Shown: positions 1 to 7,769 of the stretch, piece after piece | Position numbering within the stretch: the stretch's first letter is position 1 | Layout: each line of letters begins with the position of its first letter | Assembly (NCBI GenBank): GCA_905233825.1 | Contig: CAJOFE010000020.1 | Location: 1-51,881 of the forward strand | Length of the DNA: 51,881 bases | Origin: an uncultured Prevotella sp. | GTDB taxonomy: Bacteria; Bacteroidota; Bacteroidia; Bacteroidales; Bacteroidaceae | Direction of reading: 5' to 3' | Made by a program: the position numbers and the translations under genes | The notes under the pieces: model-generated | What the model was told of the DNA's origin: nothing | Seen by the model: only the letters and a program-made list of their open reading frames with translations | Database searches by the model: none

Positions 1-89
1 CGTCGTGATGACGTGACGGGGCTGCTTGATGAAACTACAAAAGATTATATGGTGTTAATGGTCTATAGAATCCTATTCTACATCCTGTT

Positions 90-863
90 TTATCGGCGTT
101 CCAATCGCTTGCGCCGATTCTCCCAAAGCCTCTGTATCTCTTCCTGATGCTCCGCTTCATCGGTGTACAGGAACTCAATGTAATCTGCCTTCTCAGCCCA
201 TTCCTTATCAGGTCTGGCATACTCACGGAGCAGCACATATTTCTTCTCGATGGTGTTCAGCCTGGCATTGTCATAGGCTATAATGCAGGTGAGGAAGATA
301 GAGGTCAGCCAAAGACAGAACATGACAATCCTGAACCATCGACGGACGTATGGCGAAGCAAAGAACGTCCGCAGGTAATAGTACGGCACACAAAAGAACA
401 AGTAACTGGGCATGTACTTCCAGAGAGCTGGGCGAACTGGCTTGGCGAGGATTCTGGCGTGGGTGCCACCCTTCCCAATCACCGTAGTTACGGCTGCTTC
501 CACTACATTCTTGTCGATGACTGTCACAGCTGGGGTGGCTGGCTTTTCCTTGATTTGTACCAATTCAGTGCGGTAGTCCTCTAACAAGGTCTTGAGTTTT
601 TCTATGGCTGATTCCTCACCGTCCCCAGTAATCTTGACCTGATGGGATTTCAAGTATGTGTCCATCGCATTGGTCACGGATGTGGTGAACTTCGCCGAAT
701 CGGTGACGCACTCCCAGTTGCAGCCAGCACGACCACTCAACAGTTCATGCGCCTTCTGCATATTATTGTTTTTGACGGCATCAAGTATCTCATCGAGCTT
801 GCTGAATATGTCATCGACAGAGTATATCGATTCGTCCTTCAATGGGGCTTGTTTCTTTGCCAT
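90..863 (-). CDS. Mobilization-associated membrane protein (unknown function)
   Basis: 257 residues, not matched to a named family. The N-terminal half (about 1-130) is hydrophilic and helix-rich. Around residues 150-200 there are two hydrophobic stretches separated by basic and aromatic residues (YYYLRTFF, then a Leu/Ile/Cys-rich helix), consistent with one or two membrane segments. The C-terminus is highly charged and ends in Arg-rich sequence. It lies 2 bp downstream of the relaxase gene on the same strand and is surely co-transcribed with it. Small membrane proteins in this position recur in Bacteroides mob operons and may connect the relaxosome to the membrane (inference). The first ATG at 863 is used; no better start is apparent. 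Confidence 0.7.
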   Translation of the reverse strand: MAKKQAPLKDESIYSVDDIFSKLDEILDAVKNNNMQKAHELLSGRAGCNWECVTDSAKFTTSVTNAMDTYLKSHQVKITGDGEESAIEKLKTLLEDYRTELVQIKEKPATPAVTVIDKNVVEAAVTTVIGKGGTHARILAKPVRPALWKYMPSYLFFCVPYYYLRTFFASPYVRRWFRIVMFCLWLTSIFLTCIIAYDNARLNTIEKKYVLLREYARPDKEWAEKADYIEFLYTDEAEHQEEIQRLWENRRKRLERR

Positions 864-865
864 AG

Positions 866-1927
866 TTATCTGCGTTTACGTGGTTTATAACTGTTCTTGT
901 TCTTTTCATCGTCATCATCATCGTCTCTCCAGCCACCAGATGTGCCACCTCCGCCGCCAGAGGAAATAGGTGCGATATTGGGCTGCAGCAAAACGTCAAC
1001 AATCGCTTCGCCTATACCGCTGCCAGATGATGACCCATCGGAAGGTGTGGTCACCTGTTCCACGGCATCCTCGGAAGGTTGACGTGTCCCACCTGAAATG
1101 AGCGAGAAGTCAAAGGCATCGTTGATGTCGAAGGGCTTCTCCTGTTCCTGATGGAGTTGTAATGGCTCATCGTCCTGATGGTCATCAACGTGTATCACAT
1201 TGTACATGTGCCTGTCGATATTAGCGAATGACAGCGAACGATCAATTTTGCTGCCAGCAAAGGTGACGTTGCGTTTGCTGTCCGTGAAAGTCACGCCACG
1301 AATGTTGCCGTCCTTGTCTTTCACAAAGTCTAATGATATGCCCTTTGTGGCAAGCAACTTGCGTAGCTCGTCCCAAGTCACGCTCTCCTTGACGGCAGCG
1401 GTTATGTTATCAAACAGACGGTACTTGACGGCATCCTTACCTTTCAGACGTTCACGTCTTACCTTGTCCTTTCCCTTGCCGAAGGTCAGACCGTACTCAC
1501 GGGTCAGAGCCTTGGTGATGGCGGCAGACTTCGTGTAGCTGGTATCACCCTTGATGCCATTGCCGTCATTATCGACACGGTTATAGACAATGTGGATATG
1601 AGGGTGCGGCTGGTCGAAGTGACGGAATATGACATATTGTGTGTTCACGATGCCCATGCGCCGCATGTACTCCTTCGCTATCTCGGCAATCTTCTCGTCA
1701 TCCAGTTTCTCCTGGTCATCAGGAGAGAAGCTGAGTGAAATGTGTCCGACAAACTTCTGGATGGTGGGACGTGCTTTCGCCTGTGCCTTGAAACTGGCAG
1801 TGATAGTGGCATTCGATGAGAGGTTCACTCCATAGGATGCGATTATCACCGTATCTTTCTTGATGATGTCATTGGCGTAGTTGACCAGTCCACCGAATCC
1901 TTCTCCTGTAGAAATCTGAGCTATCAT
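866..1927 (-). CDS. Relaxase, MobA/VirD2-like mobilization nuclease
   Basis: 353 residues from the ATG at 1927. An upstream in-frame ATG at 2041 would add 38 residues of atypical sequence, so the start giving MIAQISTGEGFGGLVNYA was chosen. It nicks oriT and attaches covalently to the 5' DNA end during conjugative mobilization. Visible motifs: candidate catalytic Tyr17 in GGLVNYAND, and the metal-binding histidine triad HPHIH (His108, His110, His112). The N-terminal ~200 residues are the nuclease; the C-terminal ~130 residues are low complexity, Gly/Ser-rich, with an Asp run followed by a basic tail. MobC-like gene upstream, membrane protein downstream. The family is clear; the exact MOB class is not certain by eye, but MOBP-like is favoured. 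Confidence 0.9.
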   Translation of the reverse strand: MIAQISTGEGFGGLVNYANDIIKKDTVIIASYGVNLSSNATITASFKAQAKARPTIQKFVGHISLSFSPDDQEKLDDEKIAEIAKEYMRRMGIVNTQYVIFRHFDQPHPHIHIVYNRVDNDGNGIKGDTSYTKSAAITKALTREYGLTFGKGKDKVRRERLKGKDAVKYRLFDNITAAVKESVTWDELRKLLATKGISLDFVKDKDGNIRGVTFTDSKRNVTFAGSKIDRSLSFANIDRHMYNVIHVDDHQDDEPLQLHQEQEKPFDINDAFDFSLISGGTRQPSEDAVEQVTTPSDGSSSGSGIGEAIVDVLLQPNIAPISSGGGGGTSGGWRDDDDDDEKNKNSYKPRKRR

Positions 1928-2037
1928 CTGAAAATCCTTTATTGGTTGTAAACTGAATTGTCCCCACCTCCTTGCAAGACATCTTTCCCAACATGTTAGG
2001 CTCTGTTCCTGCATCGTCCTTCTGTCCTGCAATCTGG

Positions 2038-2406
2038 TCACTTCTCGCTTATCTTGATGAGCAAGTCATCGACTTTCCTCACCACATTGGCAACCTCAAT
2101 TGCCATCTGCTGGAAACCGTAGGTGTTCGCCTGTCGTGCCAATTGGTTAAGGTTGTTCGCCATGCCTGAAAGGGAACGAAGCATTGACACCTCTTCCTTG
2201 GTGAAGGGTTCACGGACATAGCCGTTGATGGCAAGCTCATAGACGATGGTTGACAACGGCTGTCCCGTCCTGCGACTTCGGTTCATCAGCTTGCGATGGT
2301 TCGCTTCGTCGAAATAGACCTTCACAGGATAGAGGCGCAGCTCGTTCTCTGGCTTCTTCGGGCGACCGCCCTTGCTGTTCTTCTCCTTGGGTGTTGGGGG
2401 ATTCAT
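2038..2406 (-). CDS. MobC-like plasmid mobilization relaxosome protein
   Basis: 122 residues. A basic, Pro/Lys-rich N-terminus is followed by a ribbon-helix-helix-like segment (LYPVKVYFDEANHRKLMNRS, about 26-45) and the MobC-type region around 75-115, with the typical LNQLARQAN stretch. Proteins of this kind bind oriT as accessory factors that help the relaxase open and nick DNA. It precedes the relaxase gene, with about 110 bp between its stop and the preferred relaxase start. The candidate oriT inverted repeats lie immediately upstream (2468-2601), the position expected for its binding site. Length fits the family. Confidence 0.85.
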   Translation of the reverse strand: MNPPTPKEKNSKGGRPKKPENELRLYPVKVYFDEANHRKLMNRSRRTGQPLSTIVYELAINGYVREPFTKEEVSMLRSLSGMANNLNQLARQANTYGFQQMAIEVANVVRKVDDLLIKISEK

Positions 2407-2467
2407 ACGTTGTAAATTGCTGGATGGGACATCTGGCTAATTCCGGCTTTCTGAGCCGTGGTTTTGT

Positions 2468-2601
2468 GGGACGCAAAACCTATACTTGCTCCCCCAAACA
2501 CCTTAAAAACACCCTTCGGGTACTGGCTGCATTTTGCTGACAGCACTGTAAAGTGTCTGAAAGGCTGTTCGCCTGTGGAACAGGGTATAAGCTTGCGTCC
2601 C
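2468..2601. other. Candidate oriT: inverted repeats upstream of mob genes
   Basis: This non-coding interval between the HTH gene and the MobC-like gene has a perfect 9-bp inverted repeat, GGGACGCAA at 2468-2476 and TTGCGTCCC at 2593-2601, with similarity extending inward (CTATAC versus GGTATAA). Inside are a hairpin with 6-bp arms CTGTTC/GAACAG (2565-2583) and a CACT-GTAA-AGTG hairpin near 2544-2555. Nested inverted repeats next to mob genes are characteristic of transfer origins. The nick site cannot be located from sequence alone. Confidence 0.45.
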
Positions 2602-2610
2602 ATCATAACA

Positions 2611-3045
2611 CTAAAGATTTGCGGCTTGCGCATCGGATGATTCAGTAAGTGACAATGGCTTGTGCCTTTTCTTCTCACGCAGTTCTTCTAGATGGGCATC
2701 GAACTCTGCCTGTTCCTGTTCGGAGAGTGTATAGGGCTTGTCGTATGCGCCTCCGCTCTGAATCCATTCCACCAGTTCCTTCTTGAAGAAGTAGAGCTTG
2801 TTGCCACGCTTGCGGTATGGGATGCGTCGCTCAGATGTGAGGGAGTACATCGTGGAGCGTTTCTTGCCAATGAACTGACAGGCTTCTTCCATCGTCATCA
2901 TCTGGTCATCGTCCTGGGTTGGTGATGCACCGTCGGCATCCTTCTTCTCGTCAAGGCGGCTAATCACATAGTCCACCTTGGTCAGCAGTTCGCCGACTGC
3001 CTTGGGCAGCTGGTCGAACGAGAGATTATTAGTTTCGTTATCCAT
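2611..3045 (-). CDS. Excisionase-like helix-turn-helix protein
   Basis: 144 residues. The central region (about 50-95) is an HTH_17/excisionase-type winged helix: MTMEEACQFIGKKRSTMYSL, then a basic wing (RRIPYRKRGNKLYF) and a KKELVEWI helix. The N-terminus looks coiled-coil-like; the C-terminus is charged. It starts 34 bp after the recombinase stop and precedes the transfer region, so it probably belongs to the same transcript. Known roles of such proteins in Bacteroides elements are excision directionality and control of mobilization genes; which applies here is inference. Confidence 0.85.
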   Translation of the reverse strand: MDNETNNLSFDQLPKAVGELLTKVDYVISRLDEKKDADGASPTQDDDQMMTMEEACQFIGKKRSTMYSLTSERRIPYRKRGNKLYFFKKELVEWIQSGGAYDKPYTLSEQEQAEFDAHLEELREKKRHKPLSLTESSDAQAANL

Positions 3046-3079
3046 GTGAATTTTTCTTTTGGGTTAAACGTCAATAATA

Positions 3080-4249
3080 TCAATGAGCAAGTGTTTCTTC
3101 GTTCTTTACTTCTTCTGAAGTGGCATCTTCCTTGGCATCGTCCTTCAATGAAATGCGCTCGGATGCGTCACGCTTCAGTTCACTGACCACCTCCGCATAC
3201 ACCTGAGTTGTGGCAAGATTGCTGTGGGTAAGCAGCTTGCTCACGGTGTAGATGTCCGTACCTCCTGCCAGCTGCAAGGTGGCGAAGGTGTGACGGAAAC
3301 AATGGAAGGTGATATGCTTGGTGATGCCAGCTGCCTCTATCCAGTCTTTGAGGTGGGCGGCAACAAGGTTCGGAGTCAGTTTCTTGAACACCTGACCCTC
3401 TCCGTGCTCACCACACAAGGCAAGTGCTTCATCACTGATGGGCAGGATGGCATCGGTCTTTGTCTTCTTGGTTGTAATGTCAAGTACCCAACCGCCGTCG
3501 CTCGACTTCTTGATGTTCTCCCATTGGAGCAGGATACAGTCGGACAGGCGGAGTCCTGTCAGGCAGGAGAACAGTCCGGCACGGCGAAGCACGTCACTCT
3601 TGCACTCTGCCTTCGAAAGCGCAAACAGTTCCTCCTTGTTCAGGTACTGCCGTTTGTTGCCGTGTCCCTTTGCCTTGACAAGTTTCTTGGCTATGTTCTC
3701 TTTGATATGTCCGTCTTCGTATGCCATGCGGAGGGCGGCTTTCAGCTTGACGAAATGATTGTTGGCGGTCGTGCTCATCATCAGCTTGTCATTGCGCTTG
3801 CACTTATCCGACAGCATGTAGTCAAGAAACTTCTGGCAATAAGCCACGGAGAGGTCGCAGAAACGGCACTCTCCACCGGCATAGTTCTCGAAATGCTTGT
3901 AGGCAGCCTTCCAGTTGGCTTTGTTGGTGGACTCGTTCATGCGCATCTTGAAGTAGTCAAGAAAGCTCTCCTGACCTTTGGAGCGGTCGAGAAAACCGAA
4001 CTCTTCATTGATGATAGACTCGGTACGGCGGCACTTGACAAGTTCCGCCTTTTGGAGCATACTGCGGTTATACTCCTGCTGAAACTTCTCCGTGGGATTG
4101 GTGTAGATGTAGAATCCCAGATACTCACGGCGAGACAGTCTGCCTGTCTTCGGGTTACGGATGGGTGGGTAGAAATCGAGATAGAGCGATGTCTGCCCGT
4201 TCTTGATGGGTCGCTTCCGTACTGTGACCTTGGTACATAAATTCGTCAT
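3080..4249 (-). CDS. Tyrosine recombinase / integrase
   Basis: 389 residues. Catalyses integration and excision of the element by site-specific recombination. The N-terminal arm-binding region (1-85) has the Bacteroidetes pattern of a short beta domain with RLSRREYLGFYIYTNP; a SAM-like core-binding domain covers about 90-190; the catalytic domain covers 200-360. Catalytic residues are visible: Arg234 (TGLRLSD), His316 and Arg319 (HCFRH), His342 (THSN) and nucleophile Tyr351 (QVYAE). The conserved Lys is probably in TTKKTK (259-264). All are intact, so the enzyme should be active. A promoter-like TACCTTTG lies about 90 bp upstream. A charged tail after residue 360 is typical of the family. Confidence 0.95.
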   Translation of the reverse strand: MTNLCTKVTVRKRPIKNGQTSLYLDFYPPIRNPKTGRLSRREYLGFYIYTNPTEKFQQEYNRSMLQKAELVKCRRTESIINEEFGFLDRSKGQESFLDYFKMRMNESTNKANWKAAYKHFENYAGGECRFCDLSVAYCQKFLDYMLSDKCKRNDKLMMSTTANNHFVKLKAALRMAYEDGHIKENIAKKLVKAKGHGNKRQYLNKEELFALSKAECKSDVLRRAGLFSCLTGLRLSDCILLQWENIKKSSDGGWVLDITTKKTKTDAILPISDEALALCGEHGEGQVFKKLTPNLVAAHLKDWIEAAGITKHITFHCFRHTFATLQLAGGTDIYTVSKLLTHSNLATTQVYAEVVSELKRDASERISLKDDAKEDATSEEVKNEETLAH

Positions 4250-4654
4250 ATCTTCTATTTTTATATTGTATTATATTTGTCTATTTTCGGTTGTCCTGCC
4301 TTGCCCTTCATGGGCGGTCTGGACTTCAAGCGTCTGCAAAGGTACACCCTTTGTTTGGGTCGATCCTAAAATATTGTCCCTCAATGCATCGGATTTAACC
4401 AGACTTTGCATTCGAGTATGAAATTGCAGCGAAAATCATACTATAAACGGGGTTAACAGTTGCCCTGCATTCATTCTTGCCATTGGTTTCAAGACACTTC
4501 CAAAGGAGAGATACACTTTTTCCCGATTGACTATGCAAAGTTACAGACAGCAGAGCTACAATCGGGGTACAATGGTCTAAAACCAGCTGTTTTGAGCCTC
4601 GGATTACAGGATTGGTTCTAACCATCCATGCAAGTAGTACCAACATTAGTAATA
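4250..4654. other. Non-coding gap between integrase and triple-HTH gene
   Basis: About 405 bp without a convincing gene. It holds the integrase promoter-like element (4337-4344) and, at 4556-4572, the motif CTACAATCGGGGTACAA, which recurs in near-identical form at 5489-5505 on the other side of the triple-HTH gene. These are candidate recombinase or excisionase binding sites. A short minus-strand open frame here has no protein-like features. Confidence 0.5.
4337..4344 (-). promoter_or_regulatory. Bacteroidetes -7 element for integrase
   Basis: Minus-strand TACCTTTG followed by C fits the TAnnTTTG consensus and lies 88 bp upstream of the integrase start. A good TTTG -33 element is not evident (only a TTTTAG about 21 bp upstream), so strength is uncertain. 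Confidence 0.4.
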
Positions 4655-5347
4655 TCATGACCTTTTCGCCTTAGTGTTGGCACTTGTCTTTTCGGCTTTC
4701 TTTCGGGCTGCTTCCCAGTCAGCCTTTAGGTAGAGGTTAGCCCTGCCGCCTTTGGCTTTCTTGATACGGACACCATGAGTCTCGGCAAAGCGTCGTACTT
4801 GCGTCTTGCCCAGGCCGTACTTCTGCATGATGTTGAAGCAGGTGTAGTATGCCTCCTGCTGTGCCTTGCCCTGTTCCTCGTTATACTTGGCAATAGCTTT
4901 CTCGACATCCTTTTTTCTGAAGGCAGTTGTACCCCAGGCATGGATGGATGCCAACTGATAGCGGTTACGTATCTCATAAAGGCGACCATACTTGATGTTG
5001 AACTTGCTCATCACCTCTGCCATTGTATAATGGGTTTTGTGGGTAACACCTTCAGGGGCTTTGCCTGTCTCTGGCTTGGCGGAGACATTTGGCTTATTCT
5101 TTTCCCTTTTGTCATTATTAAAAGGAGGGAAAGGAGAAGCCGAAGCAACAAACGTGGACTCTGTCAGTCGTTGAAGTTCTTTAAGAGAGATGCGTGTCAT
5201 CCTTGGTGACAGCTTGACGGTCTGTAATCTGCCGTTGCTGATAAGATAAAACAAAGACCTCCTGCTTATGCGCAGGAAGTCTGCTGCCTCCTTGATGGTA
5301 AGGAGGTGTGAATCGGATTGTGAAAATTGTTCAAAATTCTGTGCCAT
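4655..5347 (-). CDS. Triple helix-turn-helix DNA-binding protein of the element
   Basis: 230 residues with three apparent MerR/excisionase-type HTH modules: about 16-60 (LLTIKEAADFLRISRRSLFY, a textbook HTH_17), about 106-152 (HYTMAEVMSKFNIKYGRLYE, with a KKDVEKAIAKY helix) and about 165-212 (CFNIMQKYGLGKTQVRRFAE, with LYLKADWEAARKK). Modules 2 and 3 are more divergent and their wings are Lys/Arg-rich. No other domain is seen. It is the outermost gene of the element, next to a 10-bp-phased repeat array in its own leader. A role in excision or integration architecture, or autoregulation, is likely but inferred. The ATG at 5347 is the only good start. Confidence 0.8.
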   Translation of the reverse strand: MAQNFEQFSQSDSHLLTIKEAADFLRISRRSLFYLISNGRLQTVKLSPRMTRISLKELQRLTESTFVASASPFPPFNNDKREKNKPNVSAKPETGKAPEGVTHKTHYTMAEVMSKFNIKYGRLYEIRNRYQLASIHAWGTTAFRKKDVEKAIAKYNEEQGKAQQEAYYTCFNIMQKYGLGKTQVRRFAETHGVRIKKAKGGRANLYLKADWEAARKKAEKTSANTKAKRS

Positions 5348-5412
5348 ACCCAGCGTAAATTTGCAGTTAAAAAATCGAATTATCTGCGATTTTCGGGAGA
5401 GGCGACACGGAA

Positions 5413-5459
5413 GGTGCTAGATGGTGCAGAATGGTGCAACGGAGTGCAGGTCGGTGCAA
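5413..5459. repeat. Helically phased GGTGC array (5 units, 10-bp period)
   Basis: Units start at 5413, 5423, 5433, 5443 and 5453; four read GGTGC and one AGTGC, mostly followed by A. The exact 10-bp spacing puts every unit on the same DNA face, as expected for cooperative binding of a repeated HTH or recombinase protein. It lies 66-112 bp upstream of the triple-HTH start. Confidence 0.6.
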
Positions 5460-5488
5460 TTCTTTTGTTCATGCCGTCAATCTGCCGA

Positions 5489-5508
5489 GGTACAATCGCG
5501 GTACAAAT
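5489..5508. repeat. GGTACAA direct pair; partner of the site at 4556
   Basis: GGTACAATCGC followed by GGTACAA, an 11-bp-spaced direct pair. The core TACAATCGCGGTACAA matches 4557-4572 with a single mismatch. The two copies flank the triple-HTH gene and could be arm-type binding sites or an internal duplication. Confidence 0.4.
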
Positions 5509-5617
5509 TTACGCTAAAAGAAGAAAACTGGCAATAGGCGCTTAACGGAAGAAGTTAAGCTAAGTTAAGGGGTAACAGCGATTTACGCGATTCGATTTTA
5601 GGTTTGTTTCGGTCTGT

Positions 5618-5652
5618 TTTGACCCAATTTAATCGGTGAAGAACTATCTTTC
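5618..5652 (+). promoter_or_regulatory. Weak promoter-like sequence for the hydrolase gene
   Basis: TTTG at 5618-5621 and TATCTTTC at 5645-5652, separated by 23 bp. The -7 element misses the final G of the consensus and the spacer is long, so this is tentative. It ends 25 bp before the ATG. Confidence 0.25.
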
Positions 5653-5677
5653 ACTTAATAATTAACTAACAACTCGT

Positions 5678-6598
5678 ATGATGAAAAAGAAACTGTTGAT
5701 GACTCTGACGCTTGCCTTCGCTATGAGTGCAAGCACGTTTGCCCAAACCAATCCTACAACCCTCGAAGAGGGAGGAACAGGCCCCTACAAGGCAGTGATG
5801 TACGAAGTGGAAGGCTTTGCCGAGCACACCATCTTTGCTCCACAAGACCTGTCTGTGTTCAGTGCCCAGAAAGCATTGCCCGTGCTGGTATGGGGCAATG
5901 GAGGCTGTGCCAACTCGCCTCGCGGACATGAGAAGTTCCTCAACGACATTGCTTCCTATGGCTACCTCGTCCTGGCTACAGGCATCATGCCCAAAGAGGA
6001 TGCACCTCGTGGCATGGGAGGCGGCATGGGCATGGGACGTCAGTCGCGCTCAGAGCAGCAGGTAGAGTCAATGGACTGGGCTTTCGCTCAGAATGCCGAT
6101 AAGAACAGTCCGTTCTATCAGAAAATCGACACGAAGAACATCTGCATCTCAGGTATGTCATGTGGTGGATTGCAGGCACTGTTCAACTGCTTCGACCCTC
6201 GTGTCACCTCCATCATGATCTGCAACAGCGGACTGTTCGACCAGGAGGGTGGCGCTCCACGTATGGGTGGCATGCCCAGCGTGCCCAAGGACAAGCTGAA
6301 GGACATCCACTGCCCCATCATCTACATCCTCGGTGGTGATAAGGACATCGCCTATGCCAATGGCATGGACGACTACAAGCGCATCGAGCATGTGCCGGCT
6401 ATCGCCGTCAATCTGCCTGTGGGTCATGGTGGCACCTACAGCCAGCCTCATGGTGGCGAGTTTGCCATCGTGGCACGTGCCTGGCTCGACTGGCAACTCA
6501 AGGGCGACCAGGAGGCCTCGAAGATGTTCTGTGGCGACAGCCCTGCCATTCTGCAGCGTCCTGACTGGACCATGGAGAAGAATGCCAAGGTGAAGTGA
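5678..6598 (+). CDS. Secreted alpha/beta hydrolase (chlorophyllase/PET-hydrolase-like fold)
   Basis: 306 residues with a Sec signal peptide (MKKKLLMTLTLAFAMSAST, likely cleaved after FAQ at about 23). Nucleophile elbow GMSCGG places Ser161; acid candidates are Asp221 or Asp223 in GGDKDIA; the general base is His250 in PVGHGG. An oxyanion-hole segment, VWGNGGC, lies at about 72-77. A Gly/Met-rich loop (RGMGGGMGMGRQ, about 111-121) is unusual. Similar proteins in Bacteroidota are annotated as dienelactone-hydrolase or esterase family; the substrate is unknown. It stands alone, with a strong terminator just downstream. First gene outside the mobile element. Confidence 0.85.
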   Translation: MMKKKLLMTLTLAFAMSASTFAQTNPTTLEEGGTGPYKAVMYEVEGFAEHTIFAPQDLSVFSAQKALPVLVWGNGGCANSPRGHEKFLNDIASYGYLVLATGIMPKEDAPRGMGGGMGMGRQSRSEQQVESMDWAFAQNADKNSPFYQKIDTKNICISGMSCGGLQALFNCFDPRVTSIMICNSGLFDQEGGAPRMGGMPSVPKDKLKDIHCPIIYILGGDKDIAYANGMDDYKRIEHVPAIAVNLPVGHGGTYSQPHGGEFAIVARAWLDWQLKGDQEASKMFCGDSPAILQRPDWTMEKNAKVK

Positions 6599-6634
6599 TA
6601 TCATCCCTACGTCCCTGTGACGTATTCCCCTTCC

Positions 6635-6670
6635 GATGTGGGCGCAGATTTGCGCTCACATCTGTTTTTT
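6635..6670 (+). terminator. Rho-independent terminator after the hydrolase gene
   Basis: Stem GATGTGGGCGCA / TGCGCTCACATC (12 positions, one G-T wobble) with a GATT loop, then TGTTTTTT. It lies 37 bp after the stop codon. A second smaller hairpin, TTTGCCG-ATAC-CGGCAAA, is at 6722-6739. Confidence 0.85.
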
Positions 6671-6765
6671 CTAATCTATCGGCAAGTCTTTGTGCCGTTT
6701 CCTGCTGTAAAAATACAACTTTTTGCCGATACCGGCAAAGAAAATAGGGACATTTTTGTCGTCCG

Positions 6766-7710
6766 TCAGTAGGGCTCCAGGAAATGCTGTTGCAGGGAGC
6801 GAATGTCGCCTTCGGTGATGCCGATCTGTCGTAGGTAGGCGTCAAGGGTGCCATAACGCTGTTCTATGGTGTATAGCAGTTGGCTGAAATGTTGAGTGCA
6901 GAGTGAAAGGGTGTCTGGCCGGGTTGTAGCATCATAGCCTGAAGCCAGTAGCACGCCCCACTCGAAGTCGGCGATGACGGTGCTCTTGTCTACGCCCAGA
7001 GCCAGCAACAGCAGGGCTGAGGCCACGCCGGTACGGTCTCGTCCGATGTCGCAGTGCCACAATACTGCGCCGTTGTCTATAGTAGCAACGTACCTGATGA
7101 AGCCTGCCAACTGTTGTTGGCAGTGACGGCTGGTGAGCAGTTCTTCGTAGAGGGCCGATGCCATCGCGGCGGCCCGTGCATCAGTGGCAGCTTTCAGCAG
7201 GTGCTCCTCGTCCATGTCGGGGAATCTCAGTTTCAGATAAACCTCATTTGCCGTATTGAGCAGGGGGAGACGGGTGAGCGTGATGCCGTAGGCGGGGTAG
7301 AGCGTGTCGGGATGTCGGTGTGCCCTGTGGTGTGTCCTGTGGTGTGTCCGCAGGTCGAGCACGTTGCGCACGCCTAAGCTGTCGGCGAGACGGATAAGGT
7401 CGCTTTCGGTGATGTTGTCGAGGCTTTCGGTTCTGACGAGCAGTCCGTTTTTCACCCGTCGGCCATCGGTGGTGACGATGCCGTCCAGTAGTCTTACATG
7501 ATGCACGCTCTTCATCCACACGGCATGTGGCTTAAAGGCCGACTGTAGTGTTGTGTGGCAGTCGGTGATGACCTCGGGGCTGTTGCTGTCGTTATTGTCG
7601 CATGCAGCTGTCAGGCTGACGGTCATCCAGATGAGTAGAAGGATGCGTACTTTCAATGTTTGCAAACCAGCAAAGGTTAGTTTCTGCCTGAAAAGGTAGG
7701 TAATAAACAT
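6766..7710 (-). CDS. Tyrosine-protein phosphatase (Y_phosphatase3-like), probable lipoprotein
   Basis: 314 residues. Protein or phosphoinositide phosphatase of the class with the signature HCxxGxDRTG; here HCDIGRDRTG with catalytic Cys220 and Arg226. The conserved N-terminal motif of the family (NGLLVRTESLDNITESD, then GVRNVLDLRT) is present. The N-terminus has a hydrophobic segment ending SLTAAC (Cys37), a plausible but imperfect lipobox, so it is likely envelope-anchored. A His/Arg-rich stretch (residues 122-133) is encoded by a small CTGTGGTGTGTC tandem repeat at 7321-7350 that could vary in length. It follows the SUMF1-like gene by 59 bp on the same strand. Confidence 0.85.
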   Translation of the reverse strand: MFITYLFRQKLTFAGLQTLKVRILLLIWMTVSLTAACDNNDSNSPEVITDCHTTLQSAFKPHAVWMKSVHHVRLLDGIVTTDGRRVKNGLLVRTESLDNITESDLIRLADSLGVRNVLDLRTHHRTHHRAHRHPDTLYPAYGITLTRLPLLNTANEVYLKLRFPDMDEEHLLKAATDARAAAMASALYEELLTSRHCQQQLAGFIRYVATIDNGAVLWHCDIGRDRTGVASALLLLALGVDKSTVIADFEWGVLLASGYDATTRPDTLSLCTQHFSQLLYTIEQRYGTLDAYLRQIGITEGDIRSLQQHFLEPY

Positions 7711-7769
7711 AAAAACTGCAAATCTTTTTCGGATTTTTTCCTGCCGAGCTTCTCTAACCTCTCGCCTCT

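Larger units (their letters stand above)
1..5560. mobile_element. Integrative mobilizable element, one end (partial)
   Basis: A block of minus-strand genes typical of Bacteroidetes mobilizable elements: a multi-HTH protein, a tyrosine recombinase, an excisionase-like HTH protein, a possible oriT, a MobC-like RHH protein, a relaxase and a membrane protein. It continues beyond base 1. The right limit is placed between the triple-HTH gene (start 5347) and the secreted hydrolase at 5678, because flanking genes from there on look chromosomal. No tRNA or clear direct-repeat att site is visible, so the boundary is approximate. No type IV coupling or mating-pair genes are seen here, which suggests mobilization in trans by a resident conjugative element (inference). 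Confidence 0.75.
5348..5677. other. Element end region with phased repeats (non-coding)
   Basis: 330 bp without a gene. Five pentamers (GGTGC, the fourth AGTGC) start at 5413, 5423, 5433, 5443 and 5453, exactly 10 bp apart. GGTACAA occurs at 5489 and 5500, 11 bp apart. A minus-strand TAAATTTG (5504-5511) could be the -7 element of the triple-HTH gene. The chromosomal junction is expected between here and 5678. Confidence 0.5.

Noticed and set aside
1..147. Plus-strand open frame entering from the left edge (49 codons)
   Set aside because: It overlaps the end of the minus-strand membrane-protein gene and has no recognisable motif. It could be the tail of a convergent gene, but the window edge prevents a decision.
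3224..4240. Long plus-strand frame (338 codons) antisense to the integrase
   Set aside because: Mirror frame of a clearly coding recombinase with complete catalytic residues; no own motifs.
4395..4658. 87-codon minus-strand frame between integrase and triple-HTH gene
   Set aside because: No protein-like pattern, and it covers the candidate binding-site motif at 4556.
5617..5626. TGTTTTGACCC near 5617 and GTTTTGACCC near 51842 as attachment sites
   Set aside because: Only 10 bp shared, A/T-rich, and 46 kb of ordinary chromosomal genes lie between; chance similarity is more likely.
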